A DNA stretch of 64,000 bases. Source: Paraburkholderia gardini. Its GTDB lineage: Bacteria; Pseudomonadota; Gammaproteobacteria; Burkholderiales; Burkholderiaceae. Of this stretch, positions 18,030 through 27,797 are shown in pieces. The translations under genes and the position numbers were made by a program. How positions within the stretch are numbered: position 1 is the stretch's first letter; each line of letters opens with the position of its first letter. The notes under the pieces are model-generated. The model was given only the letters and a program-made list of their open reading frames with translations. It made no database searches and was not told the origin of the DNA. The stretch covers positions 1 to 64,000 of the forward strand of contig NZ_CAJQYY010000028.1 of NCBI RefSeq assembly GCF_907164575.1, in the 5' to 3' direction.

Positions 18030-19814
18030 TTGGAAACGCAGAACACACTACGGAAAACGGTAGGCGGCACTGAGCGGACCTCGTCGGCGGCAGTTTTGAG
18101 GCGCCTCTGGCCGTTTATCAAGCCGCTGATCGGGGCCGTGGTGCTCGCGGTCGCGACGATGGGCATTGTCGCGGCGACGGAAGCTGGCATTCCAGCGCTG
18201 CTGAAGCCGCTGCTCGACCACGGGTTCGGCGAGCACGGCAGTAACAGCGCGAAGTGGTTTGTCCCCGCTGCCGTCATCGGCCTCGCGCTCGTGCGCGGTC
18301 TCGCGCAATACGGGTCGGGCTATCTGCTTGCCTATGTATCGAACCGCATCCTGCTGCAGTTGCGGCTCGAAATGTTCGAACGCATGATTCACACGAGCGC
18401 TTCGTTTTTCCAGCGGGAAACAGCGAGCACGGTGATCAACGCGATCGTGTTCGAGGTCAACCAGATCCTGAACGTGCTGATGGGGGTCATGGTCACGCTG
18501 GTGCGCGACTCGCTGACGGTAATCTTCCTGCTGGGCTATCTGTTTTATCTGAACTGGCGTCTCACGTTGATCGTCGCGGTGATCCTGCCTGGTATCGGCT
18601 GGCTCGTCAGCAAGATCAACCGGCGTCTGCGACGGCTCAATCGCGAGCATCAGACGCTGACGAACGAACTGTCGTACATCGTCGAAGAAACGGTCGGCGG
18701 CTACAAGGTCGTCAAGGTGCATAACGGCGAGTCGTACGAAATCGACCGTTTCACGGCCATGAGCACACGCCTGAAAGGCTACGCGATGCGTATGTCCATT
18801 TCCGGCGGCCTCGCGCAGCCGCTCACGCAGTTTCTCGCGTCGATCGCACTCGCGATCGTGATCACGATCGCGGTGCTCCAGTCGGCGAGCGACCAGACGA
18901 CGGTGGGCGGTTTCGTCGCGTTCGTCACCTCGATGTTGCTGGTCATTTCGCCGCTCAAACACCTGATCGACGTCAATCAACCGTTGCAGCGTGGCATGAC
19001 CGCGGCAGAGCTGATCTTCGGCCTGATCGACGAGCCCGCCGAGCCGCAAGGCGGCGAGCGCAAGCTGAGCAACGCGCGCGGCGAAATCGAGTTCCGCGAC
19101 GTGTCGTTCACCTACGGCGAAGTGGATCGTCCAACGCTGGACAACATCTCGTTCAAGGTCCGGCCAGGCGAAATGGTTGCGCTTGCAGGGCCGTCCGGCG
19201 GCGGCAAGACGACGCTCGTGAACCTGTTGCCGCGCTTCTTCGACCCGACGGGCGGCGCCATTCTGGTCGATGGTGTCCCGATTCCGGAATACGACCTCCA
19301 CGATCTGCGCAGCCAGATGGCGATGGTCAGCCAGGAGGTCGTCCTGTTTAACGATACGATCGCGGCCAACGTGGCCTACGGTCTCGAGCCGGACCGCGCT
19401 CGCGTCGAAGCGGCGTTGCGTGCGGCGAATCTGATGGATGCGGTTTCGGTAATGCCTGCCGGGATGGATACGCTCGTCGGCGGCAATGGCATGCGGCTGT
19501 CGGGCGGTCAACGGCAGCGCCTCGCGATCGCGCGCGCAATCTACAAGAATGCCCCAATCCTGATTCTCGACGAAGCGACCTCCGCGCTCGATTCGGAATC
19601 GGAGCGTCATGTTCAGGCCGCGCTCGAGACGCTGATGAAGGGACGCACGACCCTTGTCATCGCTCACCGGCTGTCGACGATCGAACGCGCCGACCGGATT
19701 CTCGTACTCGAAGCCGGACAGATCGCGGAGCAGGGCAGCCACGAAGAATTGCTCACGAAGGGCGGTCTCTACGCGCATCTGCACCGCATCCAGTATCAGC
19801 AGCAGACAGCCTGA
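18030..19814 (+). CDS. msbA: Lipid A/LPS export ABC transporter (flippase) MsbA
   Basis: An ABC half-transporter of 594 residues: six membrane segments (about 25-310) fused to an ATPase. ATPase motifs: Walker [12 protein letters not shown]-loop [12 protein letters not shown], signature [15 protein letters not shown], Walker [14 protein letters not shown]-loop IAHRLST. MsbA flips lipid A-core to the periplasmic leaflet, in line with the O-antigen ligase gene 72 bases upstream. The start is a TTG at 18030 with the Shine-Dalgarno GAAGGGA just before it. No closer ATG fits the family N-terminus. Confidence 0.93.
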   Translation: METQNTLRKTVGGTERTSSAAVLRRLWPFIKPLIGAVVLAVATMGIVAATEAGIPALLKPLLDHGFGEHGSNSAKWFVPAAVIGLALVRGLAQYGSGYLLAYVSNRILLQLRLEMFERMIHTSASFFQRETASTVINAIVFEVNQILNVLMGVMVTLVRDSLTVIFLLGYLFYLNWRLTLIVAVILPGIGWLVSKINRRLRRLNREHQTLTNELSYIVEETVGGYKVVKVHNGESYEIDRFTAMSTRLKGYAMRMSISGGLAQPLTQFLASIALAIVITIAVLQSASDQTTVGGFVAFVTSMLLVISPLKHLIDVNQPLQRGMTAAELIFGLIDEPAEPQGGERKLSNARGEIEFRDVSFTYGEVDRPTLDNISFKVRPGEMVALAGPSGGGKTTLVNLLPRFFDPTGGAILVDGVPIPEYDLHDLRSQMAMVSQEVVLFNDTIAANVAYGLEPDRARVEAALRAANLMDAVSVMPAGMDTLVGGNGMRLSGGQRQRLAIARAIYKNAPILILDEATSALDSESERHVQAALETLMKGRTTLVIAHRLSTIERADRILVLEAGQIAEQGSHEELLTKGGLYAHLHRIQYQQQTA

Positions 19815-19838
19815 GCGGCCTGTTCAGGTCGGTTCAAG

Positions 19839-19854
19839 CCGCCATGGATGGCGG
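19839..19854. repeat. Short palindrome between msbA and the convergent gene
   Basis: CCGCCAT, GG, ATGGCGG: a 7-bp stem without a real loop and without a T-run, in the gap between two convergent genes. It may contribute to transcript ends but is not a clear intrinsic terminator. Confidence 0.25.
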
Positions 19855-19928
19855 AACGGCGAGCCGGGCCGTGACGTCGCACACACGCCCGGCCGCAAAA
19901 ACCTGCCGGGCACGCGCGAAGCGTGCCG

Positions 19929-20243
19929 TCACACCCCACCCGTCACCAGCGGCAACACCGACAGATCCGGATGCGTACCGTCGACGATACTGCGTCCCAC
20001 GTGAATCGCCTCGGATAGCGCGTCCTGACTGGTCGCGAACGTTTCTTCCCCATCCGCGTGAAAGGGCACCGCGTGTCCTGGAATAACCGGATCGGCGCCC
20101 GGATGGCACACGTAGCCAACGTACGTATACGGTCCAGGCGGCCGGTGCGGCTCGCTTTCGTGCGGGTCTTTCGCAAATGGCGCCGCGTGAATCTCGAAGC
20201 CCTCGTACTCGACGACCTGCCAGGGTCCGTGTTCGTCGGACAT
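19929..20243 (-). CDS. Conserved hypothetical protein, 104 residues
   Basis: Product of unknown function. It starts MSDEHGPWQVVEYEGFEIHA and contains the Pro/His-rich PHRPPGPYTYVGYVCHPG, then a hydrophilic end (AIHVGRSIVDGTHPDLSVLP). No signal peptide and no membrane segment are seen. GGAGA placed 5 bases before the ATG at 20243 decides the start over an ATG three codons upstream. It looks like a cytosolic protein of the kind recurrent in Burkholderia genomes. It is the last of three small minus-strand genes. Confidence 0.65.
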   Translation of the reverse strand: MSDEHGPWQVVEYEGFEIHAAPFAKDPHESEPHRPPGPYTYVGYVCHPGADPVIPGHAVPFHADGEETFATSQDALSEAIHVGRSIVDGTHPDLSVLPLVTGGV

Positions 20244-20322
20244 ATTCGTCTCCATTTGGGCCGCCGTTCGCGACGTGATGCGACGCGAGCCTTGCTGCTC
20301 TGATCCGGCCCGCGCCGCCGCG

Positions 20323-20493
20323 TCAATGCCGGTGGCGCATGCGATCCCACAGCCTGTGCGCGTCGAGCCAGGCGGGTGCGTGACGCACGTCGTGAAGCCC
20401 CCGATGTTCGCGCCGGTAGCGCGACGCACCCAGCAATACGGCGACGATAACCGCCACCAGTCCGACTATGATGCTGACCATCGATTCGGCCAT
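20323..20493 (-). CDS. Small single-span membrane protein
   Basis: A 56-residue protein: MAESMVSIIVGLVAVIVAVLL forms one membrane helix at the N-terminus (written here from its first residue, hydrophobic core 7-21), and a basic, Arg/His-rich cytosolic tail follows (RYRREHRGLHDVRH). GGAGG is 6 bases before the ATG at 20493. An ATG nine codons earlier lacks such a site. The function is unknown. It resembles small envelope-stress-type peptides only in layout. Confidence 0.5.
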   Translation of the reverse strand: MAESMVSIIVGLVAVIVAVLLGASRYRREHRGLHDVRHAPAWLDAHRLWDRMRHRH

Positions 20494-20654
20494 GGCAGCC
20501 TCCGTCCAGAACACCCTCATACTGGAATTCTAGGTGATCCGCAGGGAAACGGACGACGCCCAGGCTACACCGGTCCTCGCCGCGCGATGAATTACGGCTT
20601 GATCACGCCCGGTTGCGTCAACAGGGTCGGGTTGTCTTCGAGACGCCAGCCTTG

Positions 20655-20939
20655 CTAGCTTTGACTGACGAGTTCGCCCGGAGTCTCGCGGTGCCTGGAC
20701 AGGTCCATCGCTGCATCCGCGCATTGGGGAACGCCGGAGCGGACGAACTCTTCCAGCTGCAGCAGCAGGCTGTCGATCGAGCAGAGCTGGGTTCTGGAAA
20801 GATGTTCGGCGTCGAGCAGCCGATAGAGGCGCTGTCGCCAGTAGGCAGGCGGCAGAATCGGTCCGCCGAGGTCTCCATGCAACGATGGCCGCATCACGCG
20901 TGTGATATGCGCGATGTCCTGATCGATCAAGGTCATCAT
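20655..20939 (-). CDS. Conserved hypothetical protein, 94 residues
   Basis: A soluble 94-residue protein of unknown function. It reads MMTLIDQDIAHITRVMRPSL, then a Gly/Pro stretch (GGPILPPAYWRQRLYRLLD) and a helix-rich second half (DSLLLQLEEFVRSGVPQC). No membrane segment is visible. GGGGG lies 6 bases before the double ATG at 20939/20936. A well-spaced promoter sits upstream at 21006-21034, which supports that this is a real transcribed gene. Confidence 0.6.
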   Translation of the reverse strand: MMTLIDQDIAHITRVMRPSLHGDLGGPILPPAYWRQRLYRLLDAEHLSRTQLCSIDSLLLQLEEFVRSGVPQCADAAMDLSRHRETPGELVSQS

Positions 20940-21005
20940 GTGTTGCCCCCGTGATGCTTCATTTATGCCGGTCAGTGACCTGGTTTTCTTTTATGTCTGA
21001 AGATT

Positions 21006-21034
21006 ACTGTAGAACGGATTTCGCATTCTGCCAA
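21006..21034 (-). promoter_or_regulatory. Sigma-70 promoter for the 94-residue gene
   Basis: On the minus strand TTGGCA (-35, 5/6, 21034-21029), a 17-base spacer and TACAGT (-10, 4/6, 21011-21006). The predicted start near 20999 gives a leader of about 60 bases to the ATG at 20939. The remainder of the 302-base gap to rng shows only a short A-run (21045-21050) next to a 4-bp stem. Confidence 0.5.
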
Positions 21035-21241
21035 CTATCTCAATAAAAAACAGTACGGGATCACCCGGGCGCCGATGCACGAGGCATGCGGCACGATGGC
21101 AAACGGAGGGAGACTTGCAGGCGATGCAGGGCAATCTGCTTTGCCCAATTGGCACGATCGTGGCCAGACTGGCAAGCCGCGAGTGAACAGCAACCAGTCA
21201 AAGGGACTGCGCATGAAAACACGCGGCCCCTTCGGAGGCGA

Positions 21242-22711
21242 TTACATCAGAACGATATCGTACTGTTCCTGACTCAGATTCGACTCCACCTGCAACGACA
21301 CCGGCTTGCCGATAAAGTCGATCAGCATCGCCAGATGTTGCGATTCTTCTTCGAGAAAGAGATCGATCACCTGCTGCGAAGCGACGACGCGAAACTCGCG
21401 CGGATTGAACTGACGCGATTCGCGCAGAATCTCGCGCAGTACGTCGTAGCAGACTGTGCGCGGCGTCTTGACCTGGCCCTTGCCGAGACACACCGGGCAC
21501 GGCTCGCACAGCACATGCGCGAGCGATTCGCGCGTGCGCTTGCGCGTCATTTCCACGAGGCCGAGCTGCGAGAAACCGTTCACGGTCACCCGTGTGCGAT
21601 CGCGCGAGAGCGCCTTCTTCAGTTCGCCGAGCACCTGGTCACGATGCTCGAGGTTTTCCATGTCGATGAAGTCGATGATGATCACGCCACCCAGGTTGCG
21701 CAGACGCAGTTGCCGCGCGATCGTGTGCGCCGCTTCGAGGTTCGTCTTGAAGATCGTATCGTCGAAATTGCGCGCACCGACGTAGCCACCGGTGTTCACG
21801 TCGATGGTCGTCATCGCTTCGGTCTGGTCGATCACCAGATAGCCGCCCGATTTCAGATCGACGCGCCGTGACAGCGCACGCTGGATTTCCGTCTCGATGT
21901 TGTACAGATCGAAGAGCGGCCGCTCGCCGGTGTAGTGATGCAGCTTCGGCGATACCGCCGGCGTGAATTCGGCCGCGAACTCGGCAAGCATCTGGAACGT
22001 TTCGCGTGAATCGACCTGGATGCGCGATGTCTCATCGTTGACGAAGTCGCGCAGCACCCGTTGCGCGAGATTCAGGTCCTGATACAGCAGGCTCGTGGAC
22101 GGCATGCGCTGACCTTGCGAGACGATCGTCGTCCATGTCTTGCGCAGGTACGCGACGTCGGCGGCGAGTTCTTCGCTGGTCGAATCTTCGGCGATGGTGC
22201 GCACGATGTAGCCGCCTTTCTCGTCGACGGGCAGCACGGCGGTGAGCCGCGCGCGGATCGCTTCGCGCTCGGCTTCGCTTTCGATTTTCTGCGAGATGCC
22301 GATATGCGGTTCCTGCGGCAGATAGACGAGCGTGCGGCCCGCGATGCTGACCTGCGTCGAAAGCCGCGCGCCCTTCGTGCCGATCGGATCCTTCACGACC
22401 TGCACCATCAGCGACTGGCCTTCGAACACGATCTTCTCGATCGGTTGATGCGGCGCCTGATGCTGCGGTTCGCCCGCAATGCGCGGATGCCAGATGTCGG
22501 CCACGTGAAGAAACGCCGCACGTTCGAGCCCGATATCGATGAAGGCGGACTGCATGCCCGGCAGCACGCGGACGACCTTGCCGAGATACACGTTGCCGAC
22601 GCGGCCACGCGAGAGCGTGCGCTCGACATGAAGCTCCTGCACAGCGCCCTGCTGGACGAGCGCGACGCGCGTTTCCTGGGGCGTGACGTTAATCAGGATT
22701 TCTTCATTCAT
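21242..22711 (-). CDS. rng: Ribonuclease G
   Basis: RNase G is an endoribonuclease that trims the 5' end of 16S rRNA and degrades some mRNAs. The 489-residue protein has the N-terminal S1 domain (GRVGNVYLGKVVRVLPGMQ), the catalytic region with TTIDVNTGG and IIIDFIDM (the two metal-binding Asp), and the zinc-link CEPCPVC. The length fits RNase G, not the much longer RNase E. It ends the minus-strand group nadD-rsfS-rlmH-maf-rng, starting 9 bases after the maf stop, so it is co-transcribed with maf. Confidence 0.96.
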   Translation of the reverse strand: MNEEILINVTPQETRVALVQQGAVQELHVERTLSRGRVGNVYLGKVVRVLPGMQSAFIDIGLERAAFLHVADIWHPRIAGEPQHQAPHQPIEKIVFEGQSLMVQVVKDPIGTKGARLSTQVSIAGRTLVYLPQEPHIGISQKIESEAEREAIRARLTAVLPVDEKGGYIVRTIAEDSTSEELAADVAYLRKTWTTIVSQGQRMPSTSLLYQDLNLAQRVLRDFVNDETSRIQVDSRETFQMLAEFAAEFTPAVSPKLHHYTGERPLFDLYNIETEIQRALSRRVDLKSGGYLVIDQTEAMTTIDVNTGGYVGARNFDDTIFKTNLEAAHTIARQLRLRNLGGVIIIDFIDMENLEHRDQVLGELKKALSRDRTRVTVNGFSQLGLVEMTRKRTRESLAHVLCEPCPVCLGKGQVKTPRTVCYDVLREILRESRQFNPREFRVVASQQVIDLFLEEESQHLAMLIDFIGKPVSLQVESNLSQEQYDIVLM

Positions 22712-22720
22712 GGTCTTGTT

Positions 22721-23350
22721 CTAGAAGTCGATGCGCGCTGCGCGCAGGAGGGCAGCGGTTTCAAAAAGCGGCAAACCCATGATACCTGAATAGGACCCGT
22801 CGATATGCTCGATAAACTCCGCCGCGCGGCCCTGCACGCCGTAAGCGCCAGCCTTGCCGAGCGGCTCGCCGGTGGCGACGTAGCGCCGCAGCGCAGCGGC
22901 TTCGACGGCCGTGAAGCGCACGCGTGAAGTCGACAGCACGGCGGGCAGCAGCGTGCCGTCCGCGGCCACCACGGCGACGGCCGTCAGCACTTCGTGATCG
23001 CGTCCGGCAAGACGTGTGAGCATCGCAACGGCATCGTCGGCGCCGGCGGGTTTGCCGAGAATCGCGTCGTCGATGGTGACGGTTGTGTCCGCAACCAGAA
23101 TCGGCGCGTTCGCATGACCGCTCGCGGCAAGCCGCGCGCGTGCCGCTCCGGCTTTCGCGACACACACACGCATCACGTAATGATGCGCGCGCTCGCCGGG
23201 CAGTTCGGCTTCGAGCGCTTCGGCGTCTTCATCGGGGCGAGGCAGCAACAGTTCGAAATGCACGCCAAGTTGCTGAAGCAGCTCCTGACGGCGCGGACTT
23301 TGCGAGGCGAGATAGACGAAGGGATAAGACGCAGCGGACGACGAAGTCAT
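22721..23350 (-). CDS. maf: Maf-family nucleoside triphosphate pyrophosphatase (YhdE-like)
   Basis: A 209-residue Maf/HAM1-like enzyme that hydrolyses non-canonical or excess nucleoside triphosphates (dTTP and UTP for the YhdE branch) to monophosphates. Motifs: [17 protein letters not shown] at the start, the central [16 protein letters not shown], and [13 protein letters not shown] followed by [12 protein letters not shown], all hallmarks of Maf proteins. The start [11 protein letters not shown] at 23350 removes a poorly conserved 52-codon upstream extension that would overlap the rlmH leader. Its role in septum or nucleotide-pool control is known only in other species. Confidence 0.92.
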   Translation of the reverse strand: MTSSSAASYPFVYLASQSPRRQELLQQLGVHFELLLPRPDEDAEALEAELPGERAHHYVMRVCVAKAGAARARLAASGHANAPILVADTTVTIDDAILGKPAGADDAVAMLTRLAGRDHEVLTAVAVVAADGTLLPAVLSTSRVRFTAVEAAALRRYVATGEPLGKAGAYGVQGRAAEFIEHIDGSYSGIMGLPLFETAALLRAARIDF

Positions 23351-23466
23351 GAACGGATCTCGTGAAAGCGAATCGCTTGTGGCGCATACCGCGCGACCGG
23401 AGCGAAGCGGGATCGTCACATTGTGGGATCGAAATCGGGATCGTCGGCTTGTCGGTCGCCCGGCGC

Positions 23467-23937
23467 TCACGCGCGGTGATAGGGGTGATTCTGCGTGATG
23501 GTCCACGCGCGGTAAAGCTGTTCGGCGAGCAGCACGCGAACCATCGCATGCGGCAGCGTGAGGCTCGAGACGCGCAGCATCATGTCGGCGCGCGCCTTCA
23601 GTTCCGGATCGAGCCCGTCCGCGCCGCCGATCAGAAACGCGACGTCGCGCCCATCCTGCTGCCAGCCGGGCAGGGCCTCCGCCAGCTGCATCGTGGTCCA
23701 GTCGCGGCCGCGTTCGTCGAGTGCGACGATGCGCGCGTTCTTCGGCAACGCGGCTTCGATTTTCACGCGCTCGGCGGCCATCACGCTCCCGGCCGGACGG
23801 CCAGACGAGCGCTGCTCCGGCTTGATCTCGCGTAACTCGATGCGCAGCTCGGGTGGCATGCGCTTCGTGTACTCGTCGAAGCCGGTCGCGATCCAGTCGG
23901 GCATCTTGTGGCCGACGGCCAGGATATGCAGCTTCAC
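23467..23937 (-). CDS. rlmH: 23S rRNA (pseudouridine1915-N3)-methyltransferase
   Basis: RlmH methylates pseudouridine 1915 in helix 69 of 23S rRNA, using SAM, at the end of 70S assembly. It is a small SPOUT methyltransferase (156 residues, matching E. coli at 155). Visible are the start [15 protein letters not shown], the SAM loop [15 protein letters not shown] and the knot end [21 protein letters not shown] with NHPYHR. It lies directly downstream of rsfS (19 bases), a conserved ribosome-related pair. Confidence 0.96.
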   Translation of the reverse strand: MKLHILAVGHKMPDWIATGFDEYTKRMPPELRIELREIKPEQRSSGRPAGSVMAAERVKIEAALPKNARIVALDERGRDWTTMQLAEALPGWQQDGRDVAFLIGGADGLDPELKARADMMLRVSSLTLPHAMVRVLLAEQLYRAWTITQNHPYHRA

Positions 23938-23956
23938 CGCAGGCTCCTGCCAGCGC

Positions 23957-24409
23957 TCAGCGACGACGTGCCGGGGCCTTGCGTGCGGGCTTTGCCGCCG
24001 GCGCTTCGTCTTCTTCCTCGTCGTCGAGCGGTTCGCTTGCGCTCGCGCCGCCGAACGGATTCGGCGTCGACAGCTTGATGCGCACCGGCTTGTCGCCCCA
24101 GATTTCCTCGAGGTTGTAGTACTGGCGCAGCGCCGGTTGCAGGATGTGCACGACCGCGTCGCCGCAATCGACCAGCACCCATTCGCCGATATCCTCGCCT
24201 TCGGTGCTGATCACGTCGCCGCCATTTTCCTTGACCTTCTCACGCACGCTGGAGGCGAGCGATTTGGTCTGCCGGTTCGATGTGCCGCTCGCGACGATCA
24301 CGCGGTCGAACAGCGAGGTCAGATGGCTGGTGTTGAACACCTTGATGTTTTGCGCTTTCACGTCTTCGAGGGCGTCGACGATCACGCGTTGCAGTTTGCG
24401 AATATCCAT
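23957..24409 (-). CDS. rsfS: Ribosomal silencing factor RsfS
   Basis: RsfS binds ribosomal protein uL14 and blocks subunit joining in starvation. The core (about 1-115) carries [38 protein letters not shown] and [15 protein letters not shown]. The product is 150 residues, longer than the usual 105-120, because of a C-terminal tail: an acidic run ([10 protein letters not shown]) followed by a basic one ([11 protein letters not shown]). The tail has no known function. The ATG is 3 bases from the nadD stop, so translation is probably coupled. Confidence 0.95.
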   Translation of the reverse strand: MDIRKLQRVIVDALEDVKAQNIKVFNTSHLTSLFDRVIVASGTSNRQTKSLASSVREKVKENGGDVISTEGEDIGEWVLVDCGDAVVHILQPALRQYYNLEEIWGDKPVRIKLSTPNPFGGASASEPLDDEEEDEAPAAKPARKAPARRR

Positions 24410-24412
24410 TGT

Positions 24413-25126
24413 TTACCGATGGTACAGATGATGTTGAAGAATATAGTCCCACACGGCTTCAGGCACATGGCTCACGGCGATGTCCTGGGTGTTGCCGCCC
24501 GCGTGGTGCTGGAGCCGCTCGCGCAGGTGCGAGCGGATGTCGGTGGCCGAAACGTCGAACGCAAGCGTCGTATCGATCAGCAGATGGCCGCAGGGGGTGC
24601 CCTGCAAAACTTCCGCGCTGGCCTTGCGCGCGGCGATCTCGTCGGCCACCACTGGCGGGATCGTCGTCAATTCAAAACCGGGCCGCGTCGCCGCGCAGAT
24701 ATGCGCGTAGTCGAAGAGCCGTTTCCAGTCATGCCACGTGTCGAGGTGCACGAGCTGGTCGGCGCCGACCAGCAGTGACAGCGATACGTTCGCGCCTTCC
24801 CGCTCGCGCCAGCGTTGCAGCGTGCGGACGGTGTAGGTCGGGCCTGCGTGCTCGACCTCGTCGGTCGCGACGCTTGTCTTCACGCCCGGCAGCACGAGCG
24901 AGCGAGCCGCCGCACGCGTCATCGCCAGCCGGTGTTTCGCCGCCGACACGCCCGCTTTCTGCCACGGCTGGCCGGCGGGCAGGAGCACGAGTTCCGTCAG
25001 ACGCAGCACGTCGGCGAAACGCCGCGCGAGCGCGAGGTGGCCGTCGTGGATAGGATCGAACGTGCCGCCGAGCAGACCGATCCGGCGAGGCAGCGCGACA
25101 GGATGAGCGTTCGGATTCAGGTGCAA
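24413..25126 (-). CDS. nadD: Nicotinate-nucleotide adenylyltransferase
   Basis: NadD converts nicotinate mononucleotide and ATP to deamido-NAD in NAD synthesis. The 237-residue protein has the nucleotidyltransferase signature [15 protein letters not shown] (about 17-31) with the HxGH element, the substrate loop [16 protein letters not shown], and the C-terminal TDIRSHL that corresponds to the ISSTxIR motif. It is first of the rsfS-rlmH-maf-rng string and lies 49 bases after hemF. Confidence 0.95.
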   Translation of the reverse strand: MHLNPNAHPVALPRRIGLLGGTFDPIHDGHLALARRFADVLRLTELVLLPAGQPWQKAGVSAAKHRLAMTRAAARSLVLPGVKTSVATDEVEHAGPTYTVRTLQRWREREGANVSLSLLVGADQLVHLDTWHDWKRLFDYAHICAATRPGFELTTIPPVVADEIAARKASAEVLQGTPCGHLLIDTTLAFDVSATDIRSHLRERLQHHAGGNTQDIAVSHVPEAVWDYILQHHLYHR

Positions 25127-25175
25127 GTCCTTTCGTGACGATGTGTTCAGGCCGGATGGCGGGCGCAGGCCCGCC

Positions 25176-26099
25176 TCAAACCCACTCGCGCGGCACGAGA
25201 AAATCGGAATACAGGCGCGCTTCCGGCGTGCCGGGTTCGGGCTGCCAGTTATAGCGCCAGTTCACCACGGGCGGCATCGACATCAGGATGGATTCCGTGC
25301 GTCCGCCGCTTTGCAGCCCAAACAGTGTGCCACGGTCGAAGACCAGGTTGAACTCGACATAACGGCCACGCCGATACGCCTGGAAATCGCGCTCGGCCTG
25401 GCCATACGGCTCTGCGCGGCGTTTTTCGACGATCGGCAGATACGCGTTCAGCAACGCATCGCCGACGCTTTTCACCATCTCGAACGAACGCTCGAAGCCC
25501 AGTTCGGCGAAATCGTCGAAGAAAATCCCGCCAATGCCGCGCGGCTCGTTGCGATGCTTGAGGAAGAAATACTCGTCGCACCATTGCTTGAAGCGCGGGT
25601 ACAGGTCCGCGCCGTAAGGCTGGAGCGAATCGCGGCAGGCCGTATGAAAGTGCCGCGCGTCTTCCTCGTAACCATAGCAGGGCGTCAGATCCATGCCGCC
25701 GCCGAACCAGAACACGGGCGCCTCGCCCGCCTTCGTCGCGATCAGCATACGCACATTCATGTGGACTGTCGGACAATACGGATTGTGCGGATGCAGCACG
25801 AGCGACACGCCCATCGCTTCAAAACCACGTCCGGCAAGCTGCGGCCGCGCCGCGCTGGCCGAGCCGGGCAGCGCATCGCCGGCGACGTCCGAAAAGCCGA
25901 TGCCCGCGCGCTCGAAGAAGTTGCCGCCTTCGAGAATGCGCGTGACGCCGCCGCCGCGCAGCTTTTCGCCGGGCGCGCGCTGCCATGCGTCGGTCGCAAA
26001 GGGCTTGCCGTCGAAGGCGCCGAGCGTGTCGGCGATGTGCGTCTGCAGGCTTTCGAGCCACACGCGGACGGCCTGTACGTCACAGGTTGAATCGGTCAT
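25176..26099 (-). CDS. hemF: Oxygen-dependent coproporphyrinogen III oxidase
   Basis: HemF performs the aerobic decarboxylation of coproporphyrinogen III to protoporphyrinogen IX in haem synthesis. The 307-residue product shows the signature [20 protein letters not shown] (about 95-115), [20 protein letters not shown] and [11 protein letters not shown], and a C-terminal [20 protein letters not shown]. The start [14 protein letters not shown] at 26099 gives family length; an earlier codon adds an unconserved 14 residues. It sits between purD and nadD on the same strand. Confidence 0.96.
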   Translation of the reverse strand: MTDSTCDVQAVRVWLESLQTHIADTLGAFDGKPFATDAWQRAPGEKLRGGGVTRILEGGNFFERAGIGFSDVAGDALPGSASAARPQLAGRGFEAMGVSLVLHPHNPYCPTVHMNVRMLIATKAGEAPVFWFGGGMDLTPCYGYEEDARHFHTACRDSLQPYGADLYPRFKQWCDEYFFLKHRNEPRGIGGIFFDDFAELGFERSFEMVKSVGDALLNAYLPIVEKRRAEPYGQAERDFQAYRRGRYVEFNLVFDRGTLFGLQSGGRTESILMSMPPVVNWRYNWQPEPGTPEARLYSDFLVPREWV

Positions 26100-26258
26100 G
26101 GGTGCTGGTCGGCGGCCAGAAACGTCAGGCCGCGGGTTCATGAGTGGGCGGTGATGGGACGGGCAGGGGCGCCCGCGCGCTTCCGGTCACGCCGCCACGC
26201 CGCGGGACATCCCGAAGTGTAGCGTTCCCCGCGAAGCGCGCCATGCTGCGGTGCGGCT

Positions 26259-27533
26259 TCAGTGCTTGCGGTTGACTGCGCGATAACCGATGTCGCGACG
26301 ATACTGCATGCCGTCGAACGAGATCTGGTTGATCGTTTCGTAGGCCACCGATTGCGCGCTGCGTACCGAATCCGCCAGACCGACCACGCACAGCACGCGT
26401 CCGCCCGACGTCGTCAGCTTGCCGTCTTTCAGCGTCGTGCCGGCGTGGAACGTCACGGAATCGGCGGATTCAGCGGGGATGTCGCTGATGCGGTCGCCCT
26501 TGTGCGGCGTATCGGGATAGTTGTGCGCGGCCAGCACGACGCCCAGCGCCGTGCGGCGATCCCATTCCAGTTCGACCGTATCGAGCGTGCCCGCGATCGC
26601 CTGCTCGACGACCTTCGAGAAATCGCCCTTCAGGCGCGCCATGATCGGCTGCGTTTCCGGGTCGCCCATGCGGCAGTTGAATTCGAGGGTCTTCGGATTG
26701 CCCTGCGCGTCGATCATCAGGCCGGCGTACAGGAAACCGGTGAACCGGATGCCTTCTTTTTCCATGCCGCGCACGGTGGGCAGGATGATCTCGCGCATGA
26801 CGCGCGCATGCAGTTGCGGCGTGACGATCGGCGCCGGCGAATAGGCGCCCATGCCGCCCGTGTTCGGACCCTGATCGTCGTCCAGCAGACGCTTGTGATC
26901 CTGGCTCGACGCCAGCGGCAGCACGTGCTTGCCGTCGACCATCACGATGAAGCTCGCTTCCTCGCCTTCCAGGAATTCCTCGATCACGACGCGCGCGCCG
27001 GCGTCGCCCAGCTTGTTGTCGGACAGCATCATGTCGACGGCGGTATGCGCTTCCTCAAGCGTGGTCGCGACCACGACGCCCTTGCCGGCGGCGAGGCCAT
27101 CGGCCTTGATGACGATCGGCGCGCCCTTCGAATCCAGATACGCGTGCGCGGCGGCGACATCGGCGAACGTTTCGTATTCGGCGGTCGGGATCGCGTGGCG
27201 CTTCATGAAGGCCTTCGCGAAATCTTTCGAGCTTTCGAGTTGTGCCGCTTCCCTCGACGGCCCGAAAATCTTCAGACCACGCGAGCGGAACAGATTGACG
27301 ATGCCGGCGGCGAGCGGCGTTTCCGGCCCGACCAGCGTGAAGGCGATCTGTTCTTTCTCGACGAAATCAGCAAGCTCGTTCAGGTCGGTGATATCGACGT
27401 TGCGCAGACGCTCGTCCTGCGCGGTGCCGCCGTTGCCTGGAGCCACGTAGACAAGCTGAACGCGCGGCGACTGCGCGAGCTTCCATGCGAGCGCGTGTTC
27501 GCGACCGCCGGACCCGACGACGAGTAACTTCAT
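26259..27533 (-). CDS. purD: Phosphoribosylamine-glycine ligase
   Basis: PurD (GAR synthetase) joins phosphoribosylamine and glycine with ATP in the second step of purine synthesis. The 424-residue ATP-grasp protein begins MKLLVVGSGGREHALAWKLA, has the FTLVGPETPLAAGIV segment, IVIKADGLAAGKGVVVA (ATP loop), and the metal-site LEFNCRMGDPETQPIMARL. Its leader holds an intrinsic terminator only about 20 bases upstream of the ATG (27551-27587), so expression may be attenuated or the terminator may close the upstream gene. The product supplies GAR to PurT-type transformylases, one of which is encoded at 479-1693. Confidence 0.97.
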   Translation of the reverse strand: MKLLVVGSGGREHALAWKLAQSPRVQLVYVAPGNGGTAQDERLRNVDITDLNELADFVEKEQIAFTLVGPETPLAAGIVNLFRSRGLKIFGPSREAAQLESSKDFAKAFMKRHAIPTAEYETFADVAAAHAYLDSKGAPIVIKADGLAAGKGVVVATTLEEAHTAVDMMLSDNKLGDAGARVVIEEFLEGEEASFIVMVDGKHVLPLASSQDHKRLLDDDQGPNTGGMGAYSPAPIVTPQLHARVMREIILPTVRGMEKEGIRFTGFLYAGLMIDAQGNPKTLEFNCRMGDPETQPIMARLKGDFSKVVEQAIAGTLDTVELEWDRRTALGVVLAAHNYPDTPHKGDRISDIPAESADSVTFHAGTTLKDGKLTTSGGRVLCVVGLADSVRSAQSVAYETINQISFDGMQYRRDIGYRAVNRKH

Positions 27534-27550
27534 GTGATTCCCCGAAGACT

Positions 27551-27587
27551 AAAAAACAATGACGGCTGATACGCACGCATCAGCCGT
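27551..27587 (-). terminator. Intrinsic terminator between the YebC-family gene and purD
   Basis: On the minus strand ACGGCTGAT (27587-27579) pairs perfectly with ATCAGCCGT (27570-27562) around an 8-base loop, followed by CATTGTTTTTT with the T-run at 27556-27551. It is 210 bases after the YebC-family stop and only 18 bases before the purD ATG. The rest of the gap (27588-27797) shows no promoter I can support. Confidence 0.75.
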
Positions 27588-27797
27588 GGTTTGCCGCAAC
27601 AACTGCACCCTGCGCTGCAACTTCGCCGATCGACCCCACGAGGCGCGACCACCGCGCTGCCGGCCGTCGCCGCACGACCTGTGCGACGCGCGTGGCGCAT
27701 CGCATCGCATCGCCGCCGCCGTCTCGCCCGCCGCGGCGCACAGGGCGCACAACCGGTGGTGGCCGCGCAGAAGGCACCCGGCCGTGCCGCGCACCGG

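Noticed and set aside
21045-21067. Possible rng terminator (4-bp stem and an A-run on the plus strand)
   Set aside because: The stem CGGG/CCCG is too short, and the element lies about 190 bases beyond the rng stop.
21075-21272. A 65-codon plus-strand frame in the gap before rng
   Set aside because: No ribosome site and no recognisable sequence; it overlaps the 3' end of rng antisense.
27697-27711. Three tandem GCATC units upstream of purD
   Set aside because: Too short to be a meaningful repeat in a GC-rich spacer.
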